Assembly (NCBI GenBank): GCA_963693365.1
Contig: CAVNZM010000002.1
Span: 930,001-994,000, forward strand
Source of the DNA: Amoebidium appalachense
Lineage: Eukaryota > Ichthyosporea
Length of the DNA stretch: 64,000 bases
Reading direction: 5' to 3'
A model generated the notes under the pieces. The model had not been told where the DNA came from. It saw only the letters and a list, made by a program, of their open reading frames with translations, and did no database searches. Numbering within the stretch: position 1 is the stretch's first letter; each line of letters opens with the position of its first letter. The translations under genes and the position numbers were made by a program. This document shows positions 24,501 to 44,478 of this stretch, one piece after another.

Positions 24501-24846
24501 GTACAATGGCATGCGCTTGAATCTGACATTGCTATAGTTTCTCAAAGAACGGTTTGCCTTGCACCCTGATTTATAAATATGTACATGCATGCCACTACAG
24601 TGGCCATCATTCACCACCCGGACTCGCGGCAAGATCCTAGGGGATGCTAGTAGGGCACCAGGCCACTAGTAAGATCTACTTAATCTAACTAGACTAAACT
24701 CTGAGGCATCCAACGCTGCCCATACACTAGACTAAGTCACACTACCCACTAATCTATTATAGCCAAGCTATTTATTGAGCTTGCACACTTTTATAATTCG
24801 CAATTTTTTTGTAAAAAAAAAAAAAAGAAAAAGAAAAAAAGAAAAA

Positions 24847-25255
<409 letters not shown>

Positions 25256-25486
25256 TAGAGCCAAAAAACTCAACATAAGCCAATAACTACGTTTTCAATG
25301 CAGCTCCCACCCACTAGATGCCTACCACAAAGCATCACTTACATGTGTACCTCTCACCTATACATGCCAACCGGTACCACAACTGCACTTAGATGTAGGG
25401 CCTGAAGATATTCGACCCGCCGGCAGCCCCAGGTGAAACGTGCCCCAGGTAGCCTACAACTAGGTGGCTGGCTCTCGTTGCCAGTC

Positions 25487-25726
25487 ATGTTTCAGTTTGA
25501 GCTCGAGGTGTATGAAAAAAATTGGTACAATGAAAACCGCCAGGAAAGTAATATTAGGAGGTCTACAAGTCGAAGTGGGATGTGGGTGACAGCTGCTTTT
25601 ACTATTTATACCCATGACGAAAAAGCTCTTTCCCCTCTGGAAGTTTTTTTCCGGGAGCGCGCCAAAAAGGGGCAGAGTGTGTTTTGTTTCGTCGAAACTG
25701 GCGCTAAGGGATATTGTTGGTTATAA
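25487..25726 (+). CDS. Hypothetical open frame, doubtful
   Basis: An 80-codon frame from ATG (MFQFELEVYEKNWYNENR) with mixed composition and no repeat character, ending GAKGYCWL. It has no recognisable domain, and no neighbouring exons or promoter are apparent. It may be chance. Confidence 0.15.
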   Translation: MFQFELEVYEKNWYNENRQESNIRRSTSRSGMWVTAAFTIYTHDEKALSPLEVFFRERAKKGQSVFCFVETGAKGYCWL

Positions 25727-26273
25727 CGAATTCGGTTTAATTTGAAGGCGCAAACTTCAAATATGTCCTAGTTGGGTCTATTTCTGGTTACCAATTGGAC
25801 TTCTGTTCCAAAAATAGGTTGGCCCAACGCCCACTGCTCTCCCCAATTCAATAGACTTGGATATGAAGGGGCTCGATAGAAAATTCGAAAGAAAAAAGAA
25901 CTGGAGGAGGGGGAGGCCCCCGGGAGGGGGGGGGGGGGAGAAGGATAGTAGGGGTAATTTCCTATGACCCTACTAGGGTGCATTTTCTCAAAAATAGTGG
26001 ACCTAGCCTCCAAAAGTTAGGTGCAGTTTCGGAAAGTTAGGGGCATTTTTTGTACCCTAAACCCCCTAATTTCACAGCCTGTTTTTGTGGCCTCTGCAGC
26101 TGAGCCTGTCAGCACTGTGACTGTTAATATAATGACGGGTAACTGCCGGGAGCTCGAGGCTGGGGTAGCTCTTATTTTTCACTACAAAAGGCGAGGGTTC
26201 AAGGCAACATGAGGTGTTGTGGTGTGGGCGTGACTATCGGTCCAAGATCGAGTCCGGTTGAACAATGAACCCT

Positions 26274-26291
26274 CCTTCTCCTTCTCTCTCT

Positions 26292-26329
<38 letters not shown>

Positions 26330-26435
26330 TCTCTCCCTCCCTCCCTCCCTACCTCTCTCTCTCTCTCTGTCTGTCTGTCTGTCTGTCTGTCTCTGTCTGT
26401 GTCTGTTTCTGTCTCTGTCTCTTCATCGGGGCTCA
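26274..26435. repeat. CT / CTGT microsatellite block
   Basis: CT repeats, CTCC repeats, then CTGT and TGTCTC units. Confidence 0.95.
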
Positions 26436-26504
26436 CTGAGACTCATACTTTTCCTCCGAGGCGAATGAACCCGGTCAACTCATACCCTTGAAAAGTAGAG
26501 TAGA

Positions 26505-26665
26505 ATGATACGGCGGCTAGTTAGGCCACAGTCGCACGTGGCAGACACTGTGTTGACAACACCTGAAGGCTTGCCTGGCTCGGCACCTGACCACAAATTT
26601 ACATCCAGTGGCACGGTCACCACCAGCTGCTCCAGCCGCACAGTGCTAAATATGCAAAGTGTAAC
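26505..26665. other. Exon-like GC-balanced segment, strand uncertain
   Basis: Open on both strands without repeat composition. On the minus strand a possible acceptor (about 26666) and donor (CAAGGGTATGAG near 26483) bracket about 60 residues beginning [17 protein letters not shown]. No family recognised. Confidence 0.15.
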
Positions 26666-26667
26666 CC

Positions 26668-26668
<1 letters not shown>

Positions 26669-26699
<31 letters not shown>

Positions 26700-26714
26700 T
26701 GCGCGCGCACGTGC

Positions 26715-26761
<47 letters not shown>

Positions 26762-27030
26762 TGTGTGCGTGCATGTGCGTGCACGTGCGTGTGTCTATGC
26801 GCATGTATATATGTGCCTGCCTCTGTGTGTGTGCATGTGTGCGTGTGTGTGTGTGTACATGTGTGTTTCTGTGTGTGTGTACATTTGTGTGTTTCTGTGT
26901 GTGTGTGTGTGTGCGTGCGTGCGTGATGTGTGTGTGTGTGTGTGTGTGTGCGTGTATGTATTTACATGTGCGCCTGTATGAGCATGTGTGCATCCATGTG
27001 TGTGCTTGTGTTTTTGACGCGCGCGCGCGC

Positions 27031-27126
<96 letters not shown>

Positions 27127-27160
27127 ATGTGTGTGTACGCGCGCACGCGGATGTGCAGTG
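26669..27160. repeat. GT / GC microsatellite block
   Basis: GT repeats, a GCGCGC tract (27019-27045) and a further pure GT tract (27046-27114). Confidence 0.95.
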
Positions 27161-28079
27161 AATGTTTCAGGCGTTGTTCTCATTGTGTGCATGTGTGAGT
27201 TGAAGTGTGTGTGTGTGCTTTTATGTCTGTATGTGCTTCTCAAGTGCCACGCTGTGCACGTGTGTGCTATTCTGTGTGTTATAATTACATGCAGCTTGCA
27301 CCGTATGTGTATGTGTGTGTGTATGTGCCTCTCGACGAGTGGGTTCCCGTGTGCGCGCACGTGAACTGTGTGTGTGTGTGTGTGCATGTGCGCTATGGAT
27401 GTGTGTTGGTGTTGTTATTGTTGCCTCGGGGTAGGCCTGGGTGTGGATCTGCGTGTGCTTGTTGTAAACCGTTGTAGTTGTGTGTTCTGTATGCCATGTG
27501 TATGTCACAATGTGTGCGTGCATGTGTGGGTACACAGGAGCATGTGTGCGACTGCGTTGTGTGTGTCCGTGTGAGTGTGTGTGCCACAAGCAGCGTGTTT
27601 AAATTCGAGAACTATTATATGCCTTCATCATGCACGTATGTTATGTGTGTTCCCGCAGTTACAGCGCGCGAGCGAGTGTACGACTATATTTTCTCCTGGC
27701 TATTAATTCAGTGTGTACACGTCAGCGGCTTTCTTGTGTAATTTTAACAGTGTGTGTTTTTGATACGTACTGCGTATGTGGGTGTCACCTGCGCTGCGTG
27801 TGAATGTGTGCAGATGCCACGGCCCGGGCCCCGCGTGAGACTCTGGGGTGGCATATATGTGCAAGTGCACCCATACACACGCAGGGATGGGTATTTATGT
27901 GTTCCTGGGTGTGTCTCTGTTTCTGCCAGTGTGTTCTTGTTAATGCCGATCGGAACATAGTCTAGTGGTGATTTAATTAGTTTTCAGAATAGAATTAACC
28001 ACGCCGAGGGGTGGGGGTGGGTGGGGGGAGGGGGGGGGGGAAGGTCCGAAGATGTTCGATGACCGTGTCAAAATAAGGG
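27161..28079. other. Intergenic, low-density GT-rich
   Basis: Scattered TGTGTG tracts without a supported gene. Confidence 0.6.
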
Positions 28080-28840
28080 CGCCAAATCTGTGGGGCTTGC
28101 GTCACGGCCCTCTGAAAAAATCCGTGCTTGCGTACTATGCGAGTGCGGTTCAAGCGGTTGCTATATGGCTAATCAATGATCTGATCGACGACCAATCAAC
28201 CGTTACGTCATTGATCGAGTGGCTCACCAGATTACGTTATATGTGAATTTGCTCCAATCGCTCAAACCACGAAACAACTCCCGTGTGTCCGCTTTCGCTT
28301 GGTCCCCCACGCGCAGACTTGGGTACTTTTCACTAGTTAACCCCTCCTGAAAATAGGCAGAAGTGGTTGTCCCGTTAGGATAAAGGTTTACACAGATCCG
28401 CTTTGTTCGCTCCGAGTATTACCTATGCTTCCCTAATACACTATGCTAGCCAATACATAGACATACCCTTAGAATCATAGGCGAACAAAACGGCTCTGTG
28501 TAAACGTTTGAATTAGTGAAAAAAACGTTTGTGCCAATTTCCAAGGGGGGTGTATTAGTGAAGAGTACCGAAGTCTGCGCGTGAAGGATCATGCCGGCGG
28601 CTCATAAAACGGTCATACTCAGGGTGATTTCGTGTCTTGCCCGATTGGGTCATGTGCTGATGATTACGTAATCCGTGAGCCACAAAAATTGATTCAGTCA
28701 AATTCTAGATTGCGATTGGCCGTAGATCAGGAACTTTTGTTACGTATAGCGATGCCGCTCAAATAACTCCAGAGCCACGGCCATCTAGGTGTTTCTAGCG
28801 TGGCCGTGCTCCAAAGCCCACCGATCTGGCCGCACCCATC
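28080..28840. repeat. Foldback element (long imperfect palindrome)
   Basis: The left arm (about 28085-28425) and right arm (about 28470-28835) are diverged inverted copies. Matching pairs, each written on the left-arm strand: GTTTACACAGATCCGCTTTG (28387) with GTTTACACAGAGCCGTTTTG, CACGCGCAGACTTGGGTAC with CACGCGCAGACTTCGGTAC, and GATTGGTCGTCGATCAG (complement of 28190) with GATTGGCCGTAGATCAG. The centre is near 28447. Both arms carry ATTGG/CCAAT motifs. Confidence 0.8.
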
Positions 28841-30471
28841 TGCGCTATGTTACATCCAGATCTACTGTAGCAAAGACGTCCCCCACTGTACCCCCCCCCC
28901 CCCCGGGCCCGAAACTTGACTTCTAGCCAAAGGAACATCATAAATAATGTAACCCCCCACCATCCCTCCCCTCCCGGCCCCCTCCCACCCCACTCCAAAG
29001 GGGGCCCTACGCCATCAATATTGACCGCGCACTGTGACATCACCATGATCGTGCAGTACTGGTGATCAAAAACTGGCTGCCCGACATGTGTACACCACGT
29101 CAAGGCTTGAAGGCACCCCGGAGTTTTGCAGACACAGACATACATTCATCATCTCATCATGCCAAGGCTAGCGCTGCCAAGTTGCATGCATGTGCAAACA
29201 GTACATGTATTCGTGTGCTGAGCAGCTGAGCTCACCCTATCGGATCCAGGGGCAAATTACGCCAGAATAATGAACAATAATGAACGCCTACTACGAGCTG
29301 CAAAAAAATAACTCTGCAAGAATAGGGTATTCCAGAAGAAGCGGAATTATTCTGCTGGTCATTCGGCAAAGGCAGAATAATTTGGCAAAAGGAGAATTGC
29401 AGACGTAGCTCAAACATGATGTATAAAGGCGAACTTGTTCAGCCAAGAACGGAATACTCAGCTGTAGCTGAAACTTGCCCTAAGCAGAGGTATTTTGCTT
29501 CATTTATATATATAGAAGATTTTTTCTCTAGATGCATTCAGAAATACACAATCTGTGTTTAGAAGTCTCGAATTGAATACACTCCTCGTAGCAGAATCAC
29601 AGTACTCAGCAACTTCAGACCTGAATGCATATCCAAGGCTGCAGTGGCGGAAATGAAGGCTGCAGTGGCGGAATGAATCTGCATCAAATGGAGCTATTCT
29701 CTACTGAAACATTCTGTATTCAGCTTCTTGCAGGTTTCAAGCATCAAGTGGAGCTATTCTCTACTGAAACACTCTGCATTCAGCTGCTTGCAGGTTTCAA
29801 ATGTGGTGAGCATCTGGATTGATTCTGATGAAATGGCTTGGCCGGTCAGGCCCTTTCATGTTTGGTAGCGGGCCGTTGACATATGCAAGCATTGGGCGGC
29901 TGTGGGTGGTCCAAGCAAATGGAGCAATGATACATCGACACGACTCGAATGGTTAATTATTCCGGGGACACTGGGATCAACCGGGGAAAATATGTGTATA
30001 TTAATTAATTCGAATATTATGCAGGTCCAGCCAGCCTGCCTTATAGTTTGCCACGAACATAAATCACATGGCAGCGAAATTTGGGCGCCTGCACCCACAA
30101 ACTCACAAGTACTCAGATATAAACATCGGAAAACATGTATATACCATGCATCACACAAGTTGTACAACTCAATGGGCGCGAGTGAAAATTCAAGAACGGC
30201 TATCCGACAAAAATTGATAAGCTAAATGGTTAAGATCACCATTATTAAACTTTATGAAATTTGCCTTTAGGCCAAGGAAATGTGCTGAAAGTCACAAGGA
30301 AAGCCTTTGCCATGATTAGGCATGCTCTCAAAACACGTCACAGGGGACAACCTAAAATCATAAATCTTCACCCGCGCACCCTCCTTATTTCTCATCTTTA
30401 CATGTCCGGCTTGTCCCCGTCCTTCACCACCAGGCAGCAGGCGCCCATATTTGGGCATGCAGTCTCATCCG
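28841..30471. other. Intergenic with one 60-bp tandem repeat
   Basis: A C-run at 28891-28904, AT-rich DNA and the tandem duplication at 29681-29800. No gene supported. Confidence 0.6.
29681..29800. repeat. Two tandem 60-bp units
   Basis: Units 29681-29740 and 29741-29800 both run from GCATCAA to CTTGCAGGTTTCAA and differ at only a few positions. A shorter duplication, CTGCAGTGGCGGAA, occurs just upstream (about 29639 and 29660). Confidence 0.95.
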
Positions 30472-31502
30472 TCACACATGCCAAGCCCTGACCGCATGCA
30501 TTCCCCCCTGCACATTCACCAACACATCCTTGTTCTTGCGCTTGCATTCCTCCTTCTCCTTCAGTTTCTTAACACACCCGAGAGGTGCAGGTGCCGCCTG
30601 GACAGACCAAAACCCAATAAACTCATCCGGCTTGCACGTGGGAAGGTAGAGGTCCGGGAGGTACGTTGCAGATCCGGCATCGACAATGAATTTTTCCGTG
30701 TCATCGAATTCATCGAAAAACACGCACGTGCCCATGTTCCAACCCAGTTGGAACCCTTCGCAGTCTGGATCATCATCACACAGAGCACCGCAGTGGGCCG
30801 CCACTCTTTCGGCCGACATATCTCCAAGGGTGCAATTTTCCATCACGTTGACCTTGGACATGGGGGTTCCAACGGGAAAAACCCCCCCGAGCTGCACATA
30901 GTCGGTGGCGGGCTCGGCTGTGGCATTGTGTATGAGATCGTAAAAGTCGAGTTTGGAAACGAAAACGGCAGTGCGGGCCTGCATTTTCATGTTGGTAGCG
31001 CACCTGGGGTTGAAGATTCGGTGAGAACATGCACGGATTTTTGCCTCCTTCTAGGATGATTCACACAGAAACTCTTTATGCACAGGTCAGAGATGAGAGC
31101 CTCAGATACATGGTGTGTGTGAGTGTGTGTTCAAGGGGAGAGGGGGGAGGGGGTGGGGGGGGGGGGGAGGGGTGGTTGCGTGTGTGTGTATACGTGTTTG
31201 TGTGTCTTTTTTTGAGGGGGGGGGGGGGGGGGGGGGGGGGGGTGGGGAGAGAGAGAGAGAGAGAGTAGAGAGAGAAGAGGGAGGGGAACAGAGACTAGAG
31301 GAAGACCTTTTGATTTCTCATGCTTGAATCCCTCCCTGCCCTTCCCCCCCCCCCCCCTCCCCCCCTCCCCCCCCCGCCCGGAAAGGTGGGGTAGGGGGTG
31401 GCAGTGATGGGTATAAAAGGCCGTAATTCTCTTTTTGTCTCGCCGAATGCCCTCCTATCTCAACTTTCTCACTCTCTCTCAGGCTCTCTCTCTCTCTCTC
31501 TC

Positions 31503-31551
<49 letters not shown>

Positions 31552-31697
31552 ATCCCCCGACCTCCCCCATCATTTTCGCCCTTTCTTCTAGGTACAGGTA
31601 ATATGTTAGTAAACTGGGCAAGTGCTTTTTAAGGACTCTTGAGCCTCCCCCTCCCCCCTCCCTCTCCCCCCCCCCCCCCCCCCCTCCCCCTCTTCGC

Positions 31698-31728
<31 letters not shown>

Positions 31729-32038
31729 CCAGGGACTCCCTCCCAAACCTCCAGTCAAGGATAGCAAGCAAAAAGAGAAACATGGTATTAAGAGGCTTCC
31801 TCCCAGTAGATATTAGCTATATGTGCGTCGGGCCCATGACTTTGTCCACCTCCCCCCTCCCCCCCCCCCCCCCCCCCCCCCATCATGCTCCCAGTTCCTC
31901 CCCATTATCCCATTGCCTCGCGTTTCGGGAGTGATTTTGCTCCACCTGTTCACACAATACACATATACCCTTTCACAAAGCCTGAGAAGTTCTGTTCGGT
32001 CACTTCACAGCAATCGAATTCCAACTCCCCCCCCCCCC

Positions 32039-32088
<50 letters not shown>

Positions 32089-33212
32089 CCCTCCCCCCCC
32101 CCCCGCCGGGACCCCACCAAAGAGACTTTAATAATAAAGAAAATTCTGCACTCAACCATGGCACGGTTCAATTCCTTGTCCTTCCACCCTTCCATCCCCC
32201 AGCACCGCACCCCCAACCATCTCCACCCATATCTGCCCATCACACAACCCACTTCCCACAGTGTCCATAGGCCTTCCATATGTCAACAAATACCGTAGGC
32301 TCCACGGAGTCTACCCCCCCCTCCTCCCCCCTTCCCCTCCTCCCCCCCACCCCACCACAATTCATCCATCATTCTTCCCGAGCAACCCCACGCACCTTGA
32401 CGTCGACATACGGCACGTATTCTTCTCCAAATTGACCTCAAAGGCCTTGCAGTCGTCCTCTGTGGCACACTCCCCGGCACAGAACTGCACCATCTCCTGC
32501 AGGGTCATGGCTTTGACGGTCTGGGGCAGGGGCACACTCATAACGGCATCGGGGTCCTTGGGGTTAAAGGCCTGTGTGTGCAACCCGCAACAAGGAACGA
32601 GGTTAATAGAATGTGCATGATGCGTGTAAAATGGGTAGGCTATTGTGGAGTGTTGTGTGGCAGCAGTAACGAGGCGTAAGGGGAACCCCCAACCATTCCA
32701 AAACCGGGATTTCCTCTTAATGAGAAATGCACATCGCTGAGTGCAAGAACATGGGGATGGAAGCAGAACGCAGTGCAGCATCGCTGGGTTTACGAGAAAA
32801 GTGTTCCGAGATTTGAATAAGGATTGTATCATCTGTGTTTTCTTCGCAAGTCAGCTATGTGCGAAACTCAAACTCCAAGAACCAGCGGAGTCATGGAAAC
32901 GTTTCAACAAACCTACAGATTTCCCATCACGTCACAGAACGTAACATTCATCCAACAGCCTACCGTGTCAGGGTAGACACTCCACTGTTCCAGAACCTCC
33001 GGGAACTGCTTAAGCAGGCCATTGAGCTCCTTAGCGAGGGCAGACGCAATAGAGGGTGCTTCCAGAATGGGTGTGGGCATGGGTGCGAGTTCTGCACCAA
33101 GAATATCGAACAACTCAAAATCGAGGTCATCTGTGGTGAGTGAGGGACGGGCCTGGGCTACACCGGCCAGACCGACGGCCGAAATGGCGAGAGTAAAGGC
33201 GCGAGTACGCAT
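30472..33212 (-). CDS. Secreted cysteine-rich protein with PAN/Apple-like modules
   Basis: Three exons (minus): 33212-32964, 32571-32396 and 31003-30472, GT-AG, adding to 318 residues plus stop. It starts MRTRAFTLAISAVGLAGVAQ, a typical cleaved signal peptide (cut after AQA). The rest has no membrane segment, so secretion or a vacuolar or wall location is inferred. Two modules have PAN/Apple-type cysteine spacing: FCAGECATEDDCKAFEVN followed by NTCRMSTSRC near the exon 2/3 junction, and HCGALCDDDPDCEGFQLG followed by GTCVFF in exon 3. Such modules bind proteins or sugars. Asn-X-Thr/Ser sites are present (for example NAT, NCT). The C-terminus is Lys/Glu-rich (KKLKEKEECKRKNK). I cannot assign a specific partner. 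The long second intron (31004-32395) holds G- and C-runs. Confidence 0.75.
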
Positions 33213-33382
33213 GGTGGGTCAAAATGGCTATTGTGTGGGTTTTTGTTTGTCTTGCTCTTTCCAACACACTGCAACAACTACGCAGCTTGTGCAGGGTGAT
33301 TGAAAAAGTTGTACGTGTGCCAGTTTTATGTTGCGGGATGGATGATCTAGATGACGGACACAGATTTATGGTGCAATGAACC

Positions 33383-33421
33383 TTATATGGTTAAAAAGAT
33401 AAAATGCAGCCTGCTGATTGG
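33383..33421 (-). promoter_or_regulatory. Putative TATA and CCAAT boxes of the secreted-protein gene
   Basis: The minus-strand sequence CCATATAAGG (33390-33381) lies about 170 bp before the ATG. CCAAT (complement of ATTGG at 33417-33421) is about 30 bp further upstream. Confidence 0.5.
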
Positions 33422-33429
33422 AATACCGC

Positions 33430-34327
33430 ACATTCTAACTGCCTCGCGGTCGCGCCGACCGCAACCTTGGTGATCGAGCCTGGTACGAAGCAACCGGTCC
33501 GTGAAGTGACCATACTAATATTCAGTTACTGTTCTGAATTGTATTTCTGTAGCGAAGAAATATTTTCGAAATATATTCAAAACTTTAACCATATATCCGT
33601 GGTAAAATTTGGACAGAAACCAAGCATATACTGATGAATTTTTCGATGATTAGCGACTGCCCCGGTCACGGTGGAATTCCAATTTATTCAGTTGAATCTG
33701 TTCGAGCTGGTGATTGGTGGCCTGCCGAATTCTTTCGCAGACTCTCAGTCTCAGTGACCGTGTACACGGCCGCGGTGCACATGTATACGTACACGATCCG
33801 TCAGCGTCGACTCAGGGAGTGTGGTGTGGCACGTGTTTCCGGGCCCCATGGGAAGCAGTGTTATGTGGAAGCTTCGGGACTTCATATCATTTCTTTCGCC
33901 AAATCAACCAAATTCGGGGCGTCAGCCGTCCTGCAGGGTCTTCTCTCATGAATGACGTGTTTCCTCGTACCCCCACTGAACTCCCCCCTACAATAGGCTT
34001 TGTTGTGTGACTGCAGGCAGACTGGGGCCTGTTGCAGATATGTCGTGCCGACTTTCTCTCTGCTTGCAAGCTTGGTATCACAGCACCGGTGGTGGTGGTG
34101 ATGTGCGTGCGTGCGTGCGTGTGTGCGCACGCGCATGTCATCGTGTGTTTGAGCGTATCTTTTGTATGCGTGCAATTATGTATGTGCGTGGATAATACGT
34201 GTACACGGGTGGGTGATCAACGCACAGCTAACCTGCAGGCCGTGGTGTCACGGTCCATGGGGAGGGAGGAATTTGTGTGTGTGTGTATGTGTGCGTATGT
34301 GGGTGGGTGGGTGGGTGGGTGGGTGGG

Positions 34328-34366
<39 letters not shown>

Positions 34367-34536
34367 TGCGCATGCGCACAACGGTTAAGTTGCACGAGTT
34401 GGAAAACTTTAAGCACAACGAGCGCCCTTCACACAGCCTCTTTATTGGCCTCCAAATCACTACACAAAAACACTTCAACCCACCACTATTTACCTCTGTA
34501 TACATACACAATGCCACCCATATTAATCACATCCAC
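33430..34536. other. Intergenic between the secreted-protein and OST3 genes
   Basis: No gene supported. A GGGT run and G-run (34302-34364) are present. ATTGG occurs at about 33713. Confidence 0.6.
34441..34446 (-). terminator. Polyadenylation signal of OST3
   Basis: AATAAA on the minus strand (in GGCCAATAAAGAGG), about 95 bp past the OST3 stop codon. Confidence 0.6.
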
Positions 34537-41514
<6,978 letters not shown>

Positions 41515-41559
41515 GGCTGTATCTGTGTGTGTATGTGTGTGTGTGTGTGTGTGAGTGTG

Positions 41560-41631
<72 letters not shown>

Positions 41632-42742
41632 GTGTGGCAGGTGCGCGTGTGTGTGCGTGTGCGCGAGGGGGGGGGGAGGAGGGAGGGGGGGCTGCAAAAG
41701 GGCTTGTGTGTGTGTGCTGGGCGGCCTAACACTGTACGTGCATGTATGCGAGAATGAAACCGGGAAAGAAAATGTGATCATCATATCCCTGATTAAAAAG
41801 ATGGGCGAGAAACCTTGATGTACAAGTGTGTGCTAGAGCAGTAATTTCTCCAAACATACTGGTATAAGTGGTTGTTCCTAAGCTTTTGCTAGGCCAGTGG
41901 AATGTCTTCTCTCCAAATCCATCTGTTAGTGGATAACTGCTGCACAAAATACAGGTTCTCTGCATGGGCATGTAGCGCGTGCATGAGTGAGGATTCCATT
42001 CCACAAAAGGCAAAATCCGGTGATATTACCTATATATTAAGGAGTAAAAGGCGGTTGCTAGCCCCGAAAAACGAAAAACGGAGTCAGATGTTAACCTAAA
42101 AAAATCTTGAGCGTGGGGAAGGGAGCTTCGCCACCGTTACCGTGAGTTGGAAAAACTAAGGCACAGGAATTTCAACAAGGAATTCGGTCACTAAGGGGTA
42201 CGGTACGACTTACACAGAGGTGGTAATACTTTGCCCGCTCAATACCAAGGACGTTTAAAAATCAAAAACACGGTTTGGATTGAATCAAAGGTGTATAAAA
42301 ATGGCCGATAAAACTTTGTAAAAAGTTTAAGTGATTGTTATATTTAATGTCAGGAAACTGTGTTAACAGAGCCACACAAAGATGATTGGTAACCAAGCGG
42401 CAGATAAAGAGTGTCTGCACTGTGGGGGGGTGCGGCATGCCAGGAGCTACTACTAGAGAGAAGGGGGGGTATGATTGGAGGGGGGGTGTTCAGCTAACCT
42501 TATATGGATAAAGCAAAGTTACAAGGATTCAAGCCATTGGTTGGGCAAGACCCCTTTTGCCGAATATGGATAACAGATCATACACTGCTGTAGGCGGCGG
42601 TCAGGAATTGGCGCGCTCTTTACTGGTCACAACCAGTCCGGGAAGGCCATGAGCAGCATTGCCGAGCACACTGGAATACGGGAATGTTTGCGGTAACGTA
42701 GTCGCACTAGGGGGGCAGGGGGCCAGGCCCCAAGTGTTTAAA
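41515..42742. promoter_or_regulatory. Divergent intergenic region between OST3 and the transposase-like gene
   Basis: A GT tract (41522-41628) adjoins the OST3 start. A plus-strand TATAAAA at 42294-42300 could serve the transposase-like gene 440 bp downstream. ATTGG motifs at about 42382, 42474 and 42537. I found no convincing terminal inverted repeat here. Confidence 0.4.
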
Positions 42743-44134
42743 ATGAAGCCAGGCTGCCCTAAGGGCACAACACAGCGCCCTGGGCATAAAACAGGCGGAG
42801 CTAGGGAGGGAGCTGGGCGCAAAAAAAAGATGCTGCATTTGTTCAGCCTTTAGCGAACTTTGCAGGTTTTGGGACGGCAAACAAAGCTGTTTTGCAGGAA
42901 CTAAACGTAAACGTACAACCCGAACAGCCCCCTCTATCTAAGGCCGCCGACATAAGGGCCCGTGTAGTTGAGGCAGGTAGCGTCCATTCGTTACCAAGAG
43001 AAATGGATCGGGCCCCTGCTCCACACCCACCAGACATACAGGTGCAACCCGACGAGGAACCTTTGCTAAATGCAGCAGCAGATGCGTACCGGGTAGACGA
43101 GGATGAAGGGGAGGAAGAGGGAGAAGATAATACGGACGGGGATGACGGTGGAGAGGAGTTTTCTGACGCGGCGGGCGAAACAATCAAGTCGCACCTGCAC
43201 ACAGTGAAAGAGAGTCTCAAAGATGAGAAGACGCCTGTGGGGTGGCATCTTCCACCTCCCATTATAGGCTTTAAATTTGGGGGCGATCCAGCGCCTTTCT
43301 ACAAACCCAGATGTTTTGCCTGGCTTCCGGAAAGGTTGTCTCCCGGTTTCATGGTGCCGTGCCCCTTCGATGATCACTACGTGGACCCCCACAACCACCC
43401 CAACCCACACCGTACTTCTCGCAATGGGTTCATGAGCAACCCCGTAGGACGGCGTGTTATCGACTTTGACAGCTGCTACTACATTATCACGGCCCGGTAC
43501 TTTTGTGACACATGCAAAAAAAACTTTGCCGGCACAAACCCCCAGACAATTAAACGCCTTCCACTCTTCATGCGTGATCAGTTTCCGGCCTACCTTAGCC
43601 ACCGCAGTGGGCTCGACCTAAAGGTGGTAACATTGTTGCGTGCACTGGCAGACAAAGGTGTGGGCCCAAACGCCTTTGCCACCCTCCTCTCGGAGCTCCA
43701 CAAGCAGCGATACGACGAGCAGCGGCTCCTGTATTACTCGAGGGCGCTGCATTGGACCAAGTATGAACTCAAAAAGCGTAACGATTTCCGCCCCCACGAC
43801 CAGCGCCTGACAGAACTTCCCCCAGAGGAGCAGGCGGCTAAGTTCTCGGCGTTTGGTGACAAAAATGGTTACGCTGGACATGTGCCTTCAGGCAAGTGTG
43901 CACTGCATTTTGGGTGTGTAAATGGTCCCCATTGTTTTGTATGCACGTGCTTGGGCATTTTTTGGGTTGGCTTGGTAGGGTTTTGTTTTATTATTTTTTA
44001 TTTTTTTTTTAGGGGGGGGGGGGGGGACTTGGAAATGGGTTTTGGAAGTGTGGTCAATAAGTTTCTATTATGGTGGTGGTGGATGTGTGGTGGTGGATGT
44101 GCGCCTGTGAGTGTGCGTGTACTTGTGGGTCCGT

Positions 44135-44165
<31 letters not shown>

Positions 44166-44438
44166 GGGGGGAGGGGGGAGGGGGGACATGGTGATGGATT
44201 AGGTGGTGGTGGTGGCAATCAGTCATGGTGGTGGTGGTGGTGGTGGTGGTGGGGGGGGGGGGGGGGGGGGGGGGGGGAGGGGGGGGGGGGGGCAGAGGGA
44301 TCATCAGAGGGGTGAAAGCATAACGGTCCATGTACCAGTGAGTGTGCTTGGGAAATCGTGGAGAACTGTTATGCCTGAAATTAGATGGTGGGTGTGCGCA
44401 TGTGTGTCTGTGTGTGTTGGGGGAAAGGAGGTGGAGAG

Positions 44439-44478
<40 letters not shown>

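Noticed and set aside
28052-28246. 64-residue plus-strand frame
   Set aside because: Lies in the arm of the foldback palindrome and has no homology that I recognise.
33634-33951. 105-residue plus-strand frame upstream of the secreted-protein promoter
   Set aside because: No domain, promoter or splice support; composition compatible with chance.
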